NCBI RefSeq assembly: GCF_002934235.1
Contig: NZ_PTIS01000003.1
Coordinates: 168,624-232,623, forward strand
From: Clostridium algidicarnis DSM 15099
Lineage (GTDB): Bacteria > Bacillota > Clostridia > Clostridiales > Clostridiaceae
Length of the DNA stretch: 64,000 bases
Reading direction: 5' to 3'
Part shown: positions 28,074-36,567 of the stretch, in pieces
How the letters are laid out: every line of letters begins with the position of its first letter
How positions within the stretch are numbered: the stretch's first letter is position 1
Notes under the pieces: model-generated
Told to the model about the DNA's origin: nothing
The model's database searches: none
Seen by the model: the letters and a program-made list of their open reading frames with translations, nothing else
Translations under genes and position numbers: made by a program

Positions 28074-28756
28074 AGAAGTTAATAATGATAATATCTATAC
28101 TAATGCCATTTTCAATGGCTATTATAAGTCTAACATTAAAGGATTATGATAAACTTTCTTTTTACTTAACGGTATTTGTAATTGCAACCTTAGTTATAAA
28201 CTTTCTATATTTAGAAAAGAGCAAAAAAGGAACTAAGGAAATAGCTCTAATAGCAACTTTAAGTGCTGTAGCAGCTGTAAGTAGGGTGCCTTTTTCAGGT
28301 ATACCAGGTGTTCAGCCTACTACTTTTTTGGTGGCATTATCAGGACTTGTTTTTGGAAGTTATGAAGGATTTTTAGTAGGTAGCACAGCAGCCTTTATAT
28401 CAAATATATTTTTAGGCCAAGGTCCATGGACCCCATGGCAAATGATGGCTTGGGGCATAGTTGGAGCTGTTTCAGGACTTATAGGTTTGAAAAATAAAAA
28501 GCCATCCATAGAAATGTTTGCCTTAATTTGCTTTATTTATGGATTTGCTTTTGATTGGATAATGAATATATGGCATGTTATAGGCTTTGTAAGGCCGATT
28601 AACTGGAAGACTATATTAGCTGCCTATGCAACAGGGCTTCCCTTCGACATAATGCATGCTGTAGGTAATTTTATATTTGTATTAATATTATATGATAAAT
28701 TTTATAACGTATTAAATAGATATAAGGATAGGTTATATTATACTTATACTAAATAA
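28070..28756 (+). CDS. ECF transporter S (substrate-binding) component, probable cobalamin type
   Basis: 228 residues with about six membrane helices. After two N-terminal helices (1-48) comes the S-component body: REGION AVSRVPFSGIPGVQPTTF, then GSYEGFLVGSTAAFISN and GQGPWTPWQMMAWG, and a C-terminal ATGLPFDIMHAVGNF. The Trp- and Pro-rich loop is typical of one ECF S family. Substrate specificity rests on the upstream AdoCbl riboswitch and the transcobalamin-like downstream proteins, not on binding residues. Confidence 0.87.
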   Translation: MKKLIMIISILMPFSMAIISLTLKDYDKLSFYLTVFVIATLVINFLYLEKSKKGTKEIALIATLSAVAAVSRVPFSGIPGVQPTTFLVALSGLVFGSYEGFLVGSTAAFISNIFLGQGPWTPWQMMAWGIVGAVSGLIGLKNKKPSIEMFALICFIYGFAFDWIMNIWHVIGFVRPINWKTILAAYATGLPFDIMHAVGNFIFVLILYDKFYNVLNRYKDRLYYTYTK

Positions 28757-28813
28757 AAATTAAAATTTAAGTAACATAAAGATTTAAAAAAATAAAAGAA
28801 TGGAGTGAGTTAA

Positions 28814-30688
28814 ATGGAAAAAGGGTTAAGAAAGTTTAATAAATATATTAGTTTATTTGTAGGAGCTATGCTACTTATATTTCAATTTGGTGCTTTAAAT
28901 ATAACTAAGGCATCAGAAGTAATTGGTGAAGAAGTAAGTATAAGGGTTGAAGCCCCTGATAAAACTATAATAGAAGGAACAGAAACTGGTACTACTGCCT
29001 ATGAAGTTTTAGAGAAGGTTTTAAAGAAAAACAATATAAGCCTTGAGGCAGAAGATAGTCAGTATGGAAAGTTTATAAAGGGCATAAGTGGAGTTAATAG
29101 TGGAAAATTTGGCGGGTATGACGGATGGTTATACTATGTTAAAAATGGAACTAAGGTAGAGGCTGCTGGTTTATCAATAGATAGCTATAAATTAAATAAA
29201 GGCGACAATATAGTAGTTTATTATGGCAACTTTGATACCCCTTATATAAACACTATAGACTTTAACAAAGAAGTAATAAAAGAAAATGAACCATTTGAAA
29301 TGATATTTTCATTCAAAAATTTTGATTATGTATCAAATAAAGATATAGTTCATCCAATAAAAAATGCTAAAGTTACTATAGATGATAAAGAATATATTAC
29401 AAATGCAGAAGGAAAAATAGTAGTAGAAGCTTTAAAAAAGGGAGAACATCAATATAGTATCAGTGGATATGAAAAAGATAAACTTCCAATAGTTATAAAA
29501 GATAGAGGTAAATTTGTTATAGACAATTTAAACAAACCTCTTATATATTTTAATGATGATAACTCAATAAAAAAAGAAGAAGTAAAAAAACCAAAGGATA
29601 TAAAAGGTCAACTAGAATTAACTTTAAATTATATCAAAAATAATTCATCTAATTCCTGGGCAGCTTTGTCCTTAGATAAATATGGGATTAAGTCAGATGA
29701 AGGTTATTTAAAAACTTGGGTAGAAGAGATAGAAAAAGACGGTTTAACTGAGTTAAATGCCATAGATATAGAGTCGAAAATAATGGGGGTTACGGCTTTA
29801 GGATACTCTTCTTATGATTTTGCAGGATATAACTTAGTGGAAGAGCTATATAATAGAAACCTTAGTGATTTTTATAATAATGAGGTAGCCTTTGGACTAC
29901 TTGCTTATAATTATTTAGATCTTAAAGATGACTATAAGATTGGAGAAAAGGAATTAATAGAATCACTATTAAATTTAAAACTATCTTATAAAGCAGATGA
30001 TAAGAACCTAGTAGGATGGACATGGTATGGTGACAAAATAGATCCAGATATGACAGCAGTTGTAATCAGCGCGCTATCACCTTATTATAGAGGAAGAGAA
30101 ATAGAAGGTATAGATAATAAGAAGGTAAAGGATTCAGTGGATGAGGCTGTAAAAACTTTAGCTTTATTACAAAATGAAAATGGTGATATTTTAGGTCAAT
30201 ATGGTATTGCTAGTGAGACTAATTCTTTTGCTATAATAGCTCTTACCTCCCTGGGAATAAATCCTGAAGGAGAGATGTTTACTAAAGAAAAAGGTGACCT
30301 AGTGTCAGCACTTTTATCTTATAGTGGAGATAATGGACAATTTAATCATGATGATAAGTCTAAAAATAATTATATTTCTACAGAGGAAGCTTTAAGAGCT
30401 CTTATAAGTTTAGATGAGTTTAGTAAAAATGGAGTATACGATTATTATAAGGGATCTAAAGATGTTAAAAATCTTCCTTCTTTTAAGATAAAAGAAAGTG
30501 AAGAAGATAAGAGTGGTGAAATTAAAGAGACAGAAGAAATTGTAAATGATAATGTAGTACAAGACAATAAAAATGCAAATAAATCATCAGTTGATGTATT
30601 ACCTAAAACAGGTAGCCTTATAAATTTTTATTCCATGATTATTGTATCTTTTGCCTTCATTATTTCAGGAATTAAAAAAATTAAATAA
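28814..30688 (+). CDS. LPXTG cell-wall protein with DUF4430 and alpha/alpha-barrel domains (transcobalamin-like)
   Basis: 624 residues. Order: signal peptide (1-34); DUF4430/transcobalamin C-domain-like module (about 41-139) with GWLYYVKNG and a final LNKGDNIVVYYG strand; a beta-rich linker (about 145-245); an alpha/alpha-barrel of prenyltransferase-like repeats (about 264-535; e.g. PDMTAVVISAL, SETNSFAIIALTSLG, STEEALRALISLDE); an acidic spacer; LPKTG at 596-600, helix and basic tail. Intrinsic factor and transcobalamin clamp B12 between the same two fold types in the opposite order. Co-transcription with an ECF importer behind an AdoCbl riboswitch supports a role in surface B12 capture, which is inference. 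Confidence 0.9.
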   Translation: MEKGLRKFNKYISLFVGAMLLIFQFGALNITKASEVIGEEVSIRVEAPDKTIIEGTETGTTAYEVLEKVLKKNNISLEAEDSQYGKFIKGISGVNSGKFGGYDGWLYYVKNGTKVEAAGLSIDSYKLNKGDNIVVYYGNFDTPYINTIDFNKEVIKENEPFEMIFSFKNFDYVSNKDIVHPIKNAKVTIDDKEYITNAEGKIVVEALKKGEHQYSISGYEKDKLPIVIKDRGKFVIDNLNKPLIYFNDDNSIKKEEVKKPKDIKGQLELTLNYIKNNSSNSWAALSLDKYGIKSDEGYLKTWVEEIEKDGLTELNAIDIESKIMGVTALGYSSYDFAGYNLVEELYNRNLSDFYNNEVAFGLLAYNYLDLKDDYKIGEKELIESLLNLKLSYKADDKNLVGWTWYGDKIDPDMTAVVISALSPYYRGREIEGIDNKKVKDSVDEAVKTLALLQNENGDILGQYGIASETNSFAIIALTSLGINPEGEMFTKEKGDLVSALLSYSGDNGQFNHDDKSKNNYISTEEALRALISLDEFSKNGVYDYYKGSKDVKNLPSFKIKESEEDKSGEIKETEEIVNDNVVQDNKNANKSSVDVLPKTGSLINFYSMIIVSFAFIISGIKKIK

Positions 30689-30704
30689 AGTAGAGGCGAA
30701 GTAT

Positions 30705-31418
30705 ATGAAAAAAAAGTTAGGTGTCTTAGCATTTGTAATTTTAATTAGTGTAGGTGGGATGCTTTTTTCAAAATCCTTTACTAAAGAAGAACAATTAAAA
30801 TTAAGTACTAAGGGCTTAGATAGTAGCACAATATCTGAAGTAGAAGAAGCTAAAGATGAGCCTATTTTGGATGATGACCAAAAGATCACTTTAGAAGAAG
30901 AAAATAAAGATAAGTTAGAAGAAAATAAAGAAACTGTAAATGAGAAGGACAGTGTAGAAAATAAAAAGTTACAGTCTGAAACAAAGGTTTCAGAGCCTAG
31001 CAAAGAATCAAAAAGTGATATACAAAGTAGTGAAATCAAAAATAATGAAGTAAAGACTGAAACTAAAAATAACGCTAATGTAAATCCAAAGGAACCAGAA
31101 AAGAAGCAAGAACCTAATGTAAGGATAGTTAATGATATTACTGGAGAAGAGATAGCTTCTGGATATGTAAATATTGAGGGTCAGAAAGTAGAAACGGTTA
31201 CTAGAAAGATTTTAAGTGATAGTGGCATAGCCCCTCCTGTTGTAAAATCCGGGTACTTTGCTAGTATGGCAGGACTTGAAGAAAGAAAGCCAGAAAAGAC
31301 TAGTGGGTGGTGTTATTATGTTAATGGTGTTAAGCCAGGCATAGGGGCTTCAGCATATACGTTAAAGAGTGGTGACAAGTTAGTGTGGAAATTCCTTTTA
31401 GATGGAATTAACAATTAA
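30705..31418 (+). CDS. Membrane-tethered DUF4430 (transcobalamin C-domain-like) protein
   Basis: 237 residues from ATG at 30705, which has GAGGCG upstream and lies after the preceding stop; a longer frame from 30642 would overlap the LPXTG gene. An uncleaved signal-anchor (about 5-22) is followed by a long Glu/Lys/Ser-rich, probably disordered stalk (25-137). The DUF4430 domain is at about 138-231 with GWCYYVNGV and ASAYTLKSGDKLVWKF. It lacks a lipobox and an LPXTG. It could pass ligand from the wall protein to the ECF S component. Cys203 replaces the hydrophobic residue seen in the sister protein. Confidence 0.85.
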   Translation: MKKKLGVLAFVILISVGGMLFSKSFTKEEQLKLSTKGLDSSTISEVEEAKDEPILDDDQKITLEEENKDKLEENKETVNEKDSVENKKLQSETKVSEPSKESKSDIQSSEIKNNEVKTETKNNANVNPKEPEKKQEPNVRIVNDITGEEIASGYVNIEGQKVETVTRKILSDSGIAPPVVKSGYFASMAGLEERKPEKTSGWCYYVNGVKPGIGASAYTLKSGDKLVWKFLLDGINN

Positions 31419-31424
31419 CTAAAT

Positions 31425-31513
31425 TTATCCGATGTCTACCATCCGTACCACCCCTATCCTCTTCAAGGTGGGGGATGACGGCTGCTACGCCCCTGGATAA
31501 GTTCTTCTAAGAC
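31425..31513 (-). repeat. 76-bp G+C-rich interspersed repeat, copy 2 (inverted)
   Basis: Core 31425-31500 is the reverse complement of copy 1 with three substitutions; the 13-bp extension (31501-31513) matches copy 1 exactly. The CCATC arm of the small hairpin is changed (ACATC), weakening it. It lies just past the B12 operon, in the opposite orientation to it. Confidence 0.85.
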
Positions 31514-31659
31514 TTTGATGGAGAGGTGTATTCCTTATAAGCAAACTCCACCTGAGTCTAAGAATCACTTGATAAAGTAATAAATATTAGGAAATAGATT
31601 GGATAAAAGGTAAATAGACATAGTTAAATAAATATACTGAAATATATAAAAAGATATAT

Positions 31660-31702
31660 AAAAAGATTGAGCTTGAATAATGTATTCAAGCTCAATCTTT
31701 TT
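31660..31702. terminator. Bidirectional terminator between the B12 operon and gatD
   Basis: 19-bp perfect arms (31660-31678 and 31684-31702) with loop AATGT and flanking A/T runs. Confidence 0.92.
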
Positions 31703-32431
31703 TTATTTTTTTAAATAGTTTTTTATAATATGCTCTTTAGCTTTTAACTCTAAATCATCCTCTAAAGGAATTAATGTTATATCTTCTTTATACTTATTTT
31801 CTAAGGCAGTTAAAAGAAGTCTATCTGCAAGTTCAGGGTTTTTAGAAAGTAAAGAACCATGAAAATAAGTACAAAAGGTGTTTTTATAAATGCAACCTTC
31901 ATTGCCATCCTGGCCGTTATTACCAAAGCCTTCTAGACATTTACCTAAAGGTTTTAAATCACCTATATAAGTTCTTCCAGAGTGATTTTCAAAGCCTACA
32001 TAGGTTTCGTTAAAGGTTTCATTTTTTATTATAGTATTACCTATAAATCTAACATCTGAAGCTTCGCTATAAATATCTAATAAAGACAGACCTTCTAATT
32101 TAGTGCCAGAAGCTGTGGTGTAGTATTTACCAAGTAGTTGGTAGCCACCACAAATAGCTAAAAGGACCTTACCATCTTCTATATACTTAGATAAAGGATC
32201 TTTTTTATATTTAATTAGGTCATTAGATACAATGGATTGTTCATAATCCTGTCCACCACCAAAAAATACGATATCGTATTTTAGAGGATCAAATTCATCT
32301 CCTAAAGACACGTTATAGGTATTTACAGTTATATCTCTATTTGATGCTCTATATTTTAATATATCAATGTTTCCAACATCTCCATAAACATTTAAAAGAT
32401 CAGGATATAGATGACATATATTAAGTTCCAT
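31703..32431 (-). CDS. gatD: Lipid II isoglutaminyl synthase, glutamine amidotransferase subunit
   Basis: 242 residues. Class I-like (CobB/CobQ) amidotransferase with the nucleophile Cys94 in LAICGGYQLLG and a catalytic His in the CTYFHGSLLSKNPELAD segment. Glutaminase activity supplies ammonia to MurT, which amidates the alpha-carboxyl of D-Glu in the peptidoglycan stem peptide. It follows murT with an 18-bp gap, same direction. ATG start behind GGAGAG. The typical start LNICHLYPDLLNVYGDVGN is well conserved. Confidence 0.96.
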   Translation of the reverse strand: MELNICHLYPDLLNVYGDVGNIDILKYRASNRDITVNTYNVSLGDEFDPLKYDIVFFGGGQDYEQSIVSNDLIKYKKDPLSKYIEDGKVLLAICGGYQLLGKYYTTASGTKLEGLSLLDIYSEASDVRFIGNTIIKNETFNETYVGFENHSGRTYIGDLKPLGKCLEGFGNNGQDGNEGCIYKNTFCTYFHGSLLSKNPELADRLLLTALENKYKEDITLIPLEDDLELKAKEHIIKNYLKK

Positions 32432-32449
32432 ATTATACTCTCCTTTATT

Positions 32450-33817
32450 TTACCAAAGTTTTTTTAGATATCCTTTTGAATTTAGGTGTTTTCTAAAATT
32501 AATCATAGCTGTATAGGTAGTTAGTACATATACTTTATTAGACTCACATCCTATTATATTATTTAATACTTCATCATCGCTAGCACTTAATTTAAAGTTG
32601 TCTTGATTTAAACCGCTAATTTTTAGTCTTACAGCCATATCATATTTACGATATCCGCCAATTATAACATCGCAAATAGGAAGGCTATTTAGCTTATCAA
32701 AGCTCACATCCCAAATCCAAGAAACATCTCTTCCGTCTGCATAGTTATCATTTAACAAAAATGCTATAGACATTGAATCTTTACCTAGTGATAAGGTATC
32801 GATTGCTTGGTTATATCCTGCAGGATTTTTAACTAAGATTATATTGACCTCTTTGCCCTCTATATCAATGGATTCTTGTCTTCCAAAACTTGCATCTTGT
32901 TTTAATAAAGAAGTAGAAATTATAGAATCTTCAATATTAAAAAACTTTGCTATAGAATAAGCGCACAAAGCATTATATATATTATAAGTGCCAGATTGAG
33001 GCATGAAGAACTCGTTATTATTTATAATAAAAGAAGAGCCCTTAGAGGTTAAAGTAATAATATCATCTATATGGTAATCTAAAAGAGGCCTTTTATAACC
33101 GCAATTATCGCAAAAAAAGTCACCTAAATGATTATATGTTATAAAATTATATTTGTAGGGGGATTTACATACTGTGCAAAATTTTGCATCAGCATTTAAC
33201 TCAATAGTTTTATCACCTAAATTAAAGTTGTTAAATCCATAATATTTTAAAGGATTTGGTACTGATAAATTGCCTAAAAGTGATTCATCACCGTTCAATA
33301 TTAAAGTTGAATTAGGAGATTTTTTTATTCCTTCTAGAATCTTTTCTAAGGTTATGTAAACTTCACCATATCTATCTAATTGATCTCTGAAAAGGTTAGT
33401 TATGCTTATTACTTCAGGCTTAATATATTCTGTTATAAACTTAACGTTAGCCTCATCAACTTCTAAAATTGCCACTTTGTCTTTTGTAGATTTTGTTTTG
33501 AAAAACTTATAATTATCTAAAAAGCAAGATACAATTCCAGGAAACATATTTGCACCAGTGTTATTAGTTATAACTTCATAACCTTGTTGTTTGAATATAT
33601 TTACAGTGGCACTTGTGGTAGTTGTTTTGCCGTTGGTACCTGTTATGATTATAGTTTTATAACCCTTACTTATGACCTTTAATATATCTTTATCTAATTT
33701 TAATGCTACTTTACCTGGAAAATTACTACCACCTTGCAAAAAGCTTTTAGATATTTTTAAGATTAGTTTAGATGTAATTATACTAAAGAAAGATTTTATA
33801 TTTATTTTAGACACCAC
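32450..33817 (-). CDS. murT: Lipid II isoglutaminyl synthase, Mur-ligase subunit
   Basis: 455 residues. The P-loop is TGTNGKTTTTS at 59-69; a Mur-ligase central domain follows with a four-cysteine zinc ribbon inserted (CTVC and CDNC), as in MurT. The C-terminal MurT-specific domain pairs with GatD. It uses ATP and GatD-derived ammonia to amidate lipid II D-Glu. The start is unusual: two consecutive GTG codons at 33817-33812 lie inside the only Shine-Dalgarno-like sequence, AAGGTGGTG, and no ATG/TTG/GTG follows nearby. The true start might be a rare codon such as ATA a few codons later. Confidence 0.95.
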   Translation of the reverse strand: MVSKINIKSFFSIITSKLILKISKSFLQGGSNFPGKVALKLDKDILKVISKGYKTIIITGTNGKTTTTSATVNIFKQQGYEVITNNTGANMFPGIVSCFLDNYKFFKTKSTKDKVAILEVDEANVKFITEYIKPEVISITNLFRDQLDRYGEVYITLEKILEGIKKSPNSTLILNGDESLLGNLSVPNPLKYYGFNNFNLGDKTIELNADAKFCTVCKSPYKYNFITYNHLGDFFCDNCGYKRPLLDYHIDDIITLTSKGSSFIINNNEFFMPQSGTYNIYNALCAYSIAKFFNIEDSIISTSLLKQDASFGRQESIDIEGKEVNIILVKNPAGYNQAIDTLSLGKDSMSIAFLLNDNYADGRDVSWIWDVSFDKLNSLPICDVIIGGYRKYDMAVRLKISGLNQDNFKLSASDDEVLNNIIGCESNKVYVLTTYTAMINFRKHLNSKGYLKKLW

Positions 33818-33892
33818 CTTGAAAGAATATGTAGCTTTTAGCTTATCATTAATTAATAGTCATTTACATAAAGATAAGTTAAACTACTATTT

Positions 33893-34975
33893 TTATTTTT
33901 TAGTTAAAGAATTAGTGTTTGTAAAGTTAAATTTATCACTTAAAGAAAAACTTAAGTTTTTGCTGTTTTTATTTAATAGCTCAATGAGTGGTTTACCTTG
34001 ATTTTTGTCACATAATTGAGGGATATACATGTTATGTGACAACTCATAATTTAATTTAAAAGGCGATACTTTAATACCAATAGAAAGAAGCTTTTTCTCA
34101 GAAAAAACAATGCTAAGTTGATACAAGGGGAGGGGAGATATTTCTTCTTCCTTAGACATTAAAGGAGGTAAGCCTTTAATTATAAATTTATTTTTATATT
34201 GGTCTATAGAGTAGTTTGTACTATCTAAATACATTACTATATCTGCGCCAGATTTTATAAGAGAGTGGCTTATTTTATTACTTTCCTTAATGTTCTCTTT
34301 TGGAGCTTTACTAACTAGGATTAAAAAGGTATCTTTAGATTTTAATTCATAGATATCTTCTTTTAAGGTTAGTAAGGAATCCTTATTCATAAGCGATTCA
34401 TCATACTCAAAAAATATTATATTTATACCTTTTACATTAAGATGTAGGGCATTGTAAATGTTAAAGGCATTTGAATGCTTTAGATAATCTAAGTTAGCAT
34501 TTTCCTCAATATTTGATAAATTAAGAACCTCTAAAGAAGAGTTAACACTGTTCATAAAGGGCTCATCAGCTTTTAAGGGACTACTTTTGTTAAGAGATAA
34601 GAAGGTAACTGTATCTTGGTCTACTAAACTATCTAAATTCGTTAAATATTTTAATTTACCTTTAGATGTAGTAGGTATTGCATCATTATAATTAAGTTTT
34701 CCACCTAAAGTAATAATTATCTCATCTATATTGGTACTTTTTTTTCCTTCATTATTTAAAGCATGATAGTAGGATTTTATATCTATAATGCCGCCTTTAA
34801 CAGAGTATAAAGAATTATTTATAAAGTTTGATAAAGTATTAAAAGTATTTTCGCTACCTATTTTAAAAGCAAAGGAAAAACTTAGGAGTAAAAATAATGT
34901 CGTAAAAATAATGATTAATAACTTGAAAGTATAGCTAAAAACTTTTTTACCCTTTTTAGTTGGCTTTGTTGGCAT
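33893..34975 (-). CDS. Membrane-anchored protein, possible degenerate CapA-like domain
   Basis: 360 residues: a Lys-rich N terminus, one membrane helix (about 17-42), then an exported domain. Its segments, such as VKGINIIFFEYDESL, DTFLILVSKAP, LIKSGADIVMYLDSTNYSIDQYKNKFIIKGLP, here read in pieces, follow the order of CapA/PgsA poly-gamma-glutamate-type phosphoesterases, but the metal-binding Asp/His/Asn residues are missing. If homologous it is catalytically dead. It lies 75 bp upstream of murT in the same direction, suggesting a cell-envelope role. The homology is by eye only. Confidence 0.6.
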   Translation of the reverse strand: MPTKPTKKGKKVFSYTFKLLIIIFTTLFLLLSFSFAFKIGSENTFNTLSNFINNSLYSVKGGIIDIKSYYHALNNEGKKSTNIDEIIITLGGKLNYNDAIPTTSKGKLKYLTNLDSLVDQDTVTFLSLNKSSPLKADEPFMNSVNSSLEVLNLSNIEENANLDYLKHSNAFNIYNALHLNVKGINIIFFEYDESLMNKDSLLTLKEDIYELKSKDTFLILVSKAPKENIKESNKISHSLIKSGADIVMYLDSTNYSIDQYKNKFIIKGLPPLMSKEEEISPLPLYQLSIVFSEKKLLSIGIKVSPFKLNYELSHNMYIPQLCDKNQGKPLIELLNKNSKNLSFSLSDKFNFTNTNSLTKK

Positions 34976-35111
34976 ATCAGTACATCACCTTTTTTATTTT
35001 ATAATTTTCTTATATTAGTATATCATAGTAAATCCATGAATTGAAAGCTAAAAAAAATTAGCATTTACCTTGTATATTCAAATATACTCCAAAGGAGTGA
35101 TAATGTAGAAC

Positions 35112-35187
35112 TTATCCAGGGGCGTAGCAACCGTCATCCCTCACCTTGAAGAGGATAGGGGTGTTACGGATGGTAGCCATCGGATAA
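35112..35187 (+). repeat. 76-bp G+C-rich interspersed repeat, copy 3
   Basis: Bounded by TTATCC and GGATAA, with three differences from copy 1 and four from copy 2. It lacks most of the 13-bp 5' extension (only AGAAC-like bases remain). It lies 45 bp before the manA start, so a transcript of manA may carry it in its leader. Confidence 0.85.
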
Positions 35188-35232
35188 AAGATATTTAGTA
35201 TGTTAAAATTAGGTTAATGAGGAGTGATATCT

Positions 35233-36198
35233 ATGTATCCAATAAAATTTGATAATATTTACTTTGAAAAGGTATGGGGAGGTAGAGATTTAGCAGATTT
35301 TCGAAATAATTTACCTAAAGGAGATATAGGCGAGAGCTGGGATATAGCTTGTCATCCGCATGGAACAGGTATAATCTCTAGTGGAAAGTTTAAAGGTATG
35401 AAGTTTGATGAACTTATAAGTACTTTGGGAGAAAGGGTTGTAGGCACAAAGATAAGTAAAGAAAGGTTTCCTTTACTTTTAAAAATTATAAATGCAAAAG
35501 AAAACTTATCAGTACAGGTTCATCCAAATGATGACTATGCTTTAAAGGTAGAAGGGGAGTTTGGAAAAACAGAAGCTTGGTATGTTCTAGAGGCTCTTGA
35601 AGAGGCCTACATTATTGTAGGAACTAAAAATTGTACCAAAGATGAATTTAAGCAAGCTTTAAATCATGGAGATATAGAGCCTTACTTAAATAAGGTGCCA
35701 GTAAAAAAAGGAGATGTATTTTTTGTTAAAAGTGGTCTTGTTCATGCTATAGGTGAAGGTATAGTCATAGTGGAAATACAACAAAATAGTGACACTACCT
35801 ATAGAGTCCATGATTATAATAGAGGCAGGGAGATACATGTAAAAAGGGCCCTAGATGTAATAGATTTTTCATTAAAAGGTGGAAAGTGCAGGGGTCTAAA
35901 AACAGAATTAAAGGGATACAATAAAACAAATTATTGTCTATCTAAGTATTTTTCTTTAGAATTATATGATGTAAATTATAAGCTAGAAGAGACAAGTGAT
36001 AAAGAAAGATTCTATATATTTACTTGTGTAGAAGGAAATGTAAGCATAGTATATGAGGGTGGAAGTGAAGATATATTTAAAGGCGACAGTTTTCTTATTC
36101 CTGCAACATTAGGAGCATATTCTATAGAAGGTAGACTTTCTTTATTAAAAAGTTATGTTCCAGATGTTGAAAAGGTAAGGAAAGAAATAATTAAGTAA
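35233..36198 (+). CDS. manA: Mannose-6-phosphate isomerase, class I
   Basis: 321 residues from ATG at 35233, 6 nt after GAGGAGTG; the in-frame GTG at 35224 belongs to that site. This cupin-fold zinc enzyme interconverts mannose 6-phosphate and fructose 6-phosphate. Motifs include KIINAKENLSVQVHPND (zinc Gln/His), KTEAWYVLEA (zinc Glu) and the SGLVHAIGEGIVIVEIQQNSD region (zinc His, catalytic Arg area). Length fits the short Firmicute form. Monocistronic. Confidence 0.95.
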   Translation: MYPIKFDNIYFEKVWGGRDLADFRNNLPKGDIGESWDIACHPHGTGIISSGKFKGMKFDELISTLGERVVGTKISKERFPLLLKIINAKENLSVQVHPNDDYALKVEGEFGKTEAWYVLEALEEAYIIVGTKNCTKDEFKQALNHGDIEPYLNKVPVKKGDVFFVKSGLVHAIGEGIVIVEIQQNSDTTYRVHDYNRGREIHVKRALDVIDFSLKGGKCRGLKTELKGYNKTNYCLSKYFSLELYDVNYKLEETSDKERFYIFTCVEGNVSIVYEGGSEDIFKGDSFLIPATLGAYSIEGRLSLLKSYVPDVEKVRKEIIK

Positions 36199-36217
36199 AA
36201 AGGTTGAAAAACTTTTT
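36197..36217 (+). terminator. Weak hairpin after manA
   Basis: AAAAAG/CTTTTT arms with a 9-nt loop immediately after the manA stop; short, A+T-rich and uncertain. Confidence 0.35.
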
Positions 36218-36222
36218 GCTTT

Positions 36223-36239
36223 GCGATTAAATCATAACA
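36223..36239 (+). repeat. Short repeat GCGATTAAATCATAACA, left copy
   Basis: A 17-bp sequence that recurs with one change at 39641-39657, flanking the decayed SAM/ABC block. The right copy is the loop of a long hairpin; the left copy lacks a partner arm on its left side. Confidence 0.6.
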
Positions 36240-36336
36240 CATTTCTACGCTGGGACTGATTTTCATAGTTTCACATATAAATAATTAGAAGTAGGAATAT
36301 GCTAAAAAGTATTTCATTAAATTTTACTCTAATGAA

Positions 36337-36522
36337 ATGCGTGTACCTGGTAATTTTTTGGACCCGGGAGATAGTTTAGGGGAACAAAGTGACCCTCTTG
36401 CTAAAGAATATAAAATACATACCGCACCTATCCCTTATAGTGGAGCTGCGGTAAATTTAGGAAGGAAAGTAATACAAAAGTTGTTTGGATTAAACGGATT
36501 TAGAAGTTTTAATTACAATTAA
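36337..36522 (+). CDS. Small open frame upstream of the decayed radical-SAM gene, possible peptide precursor
   Basis: 61 codons with no clear ribosome site; the ATG overlaps an inverted repeat (36311-36319 with 36330-36338, ATTTCATTA). The product is not recognised: an acidic, Gly/Pro-containing N half, then HTAPIPYSGAAVNLG and a basic amphipathic KVIQKLFG stretch. Its place just before a radical-SAM remnant and an ABC exporter would fit a peptide precursor, but it might equally be a fragment of a lost gene. Low certainty that it is expressed. Confidence 0.3.
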   Translation: MRVPGNFLDPGDSLGEQSDPLAKEYKIHTAPIPYSGAAVNLGRKVIQKLFGLNGFRSFNYN

Positions 36523-36567
36523 GAATAAAAATGAGGATGGTAAATTATAAATATATGGTGTAAAATA

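Noticed and set aside
30642..30704. Longer start for the tethered DUF4430 protein
   Set aside because: It overlaps the 3' end of the LPXTG gene and adds residues before a normal signal-anchor; ATG 30705 has its own site.
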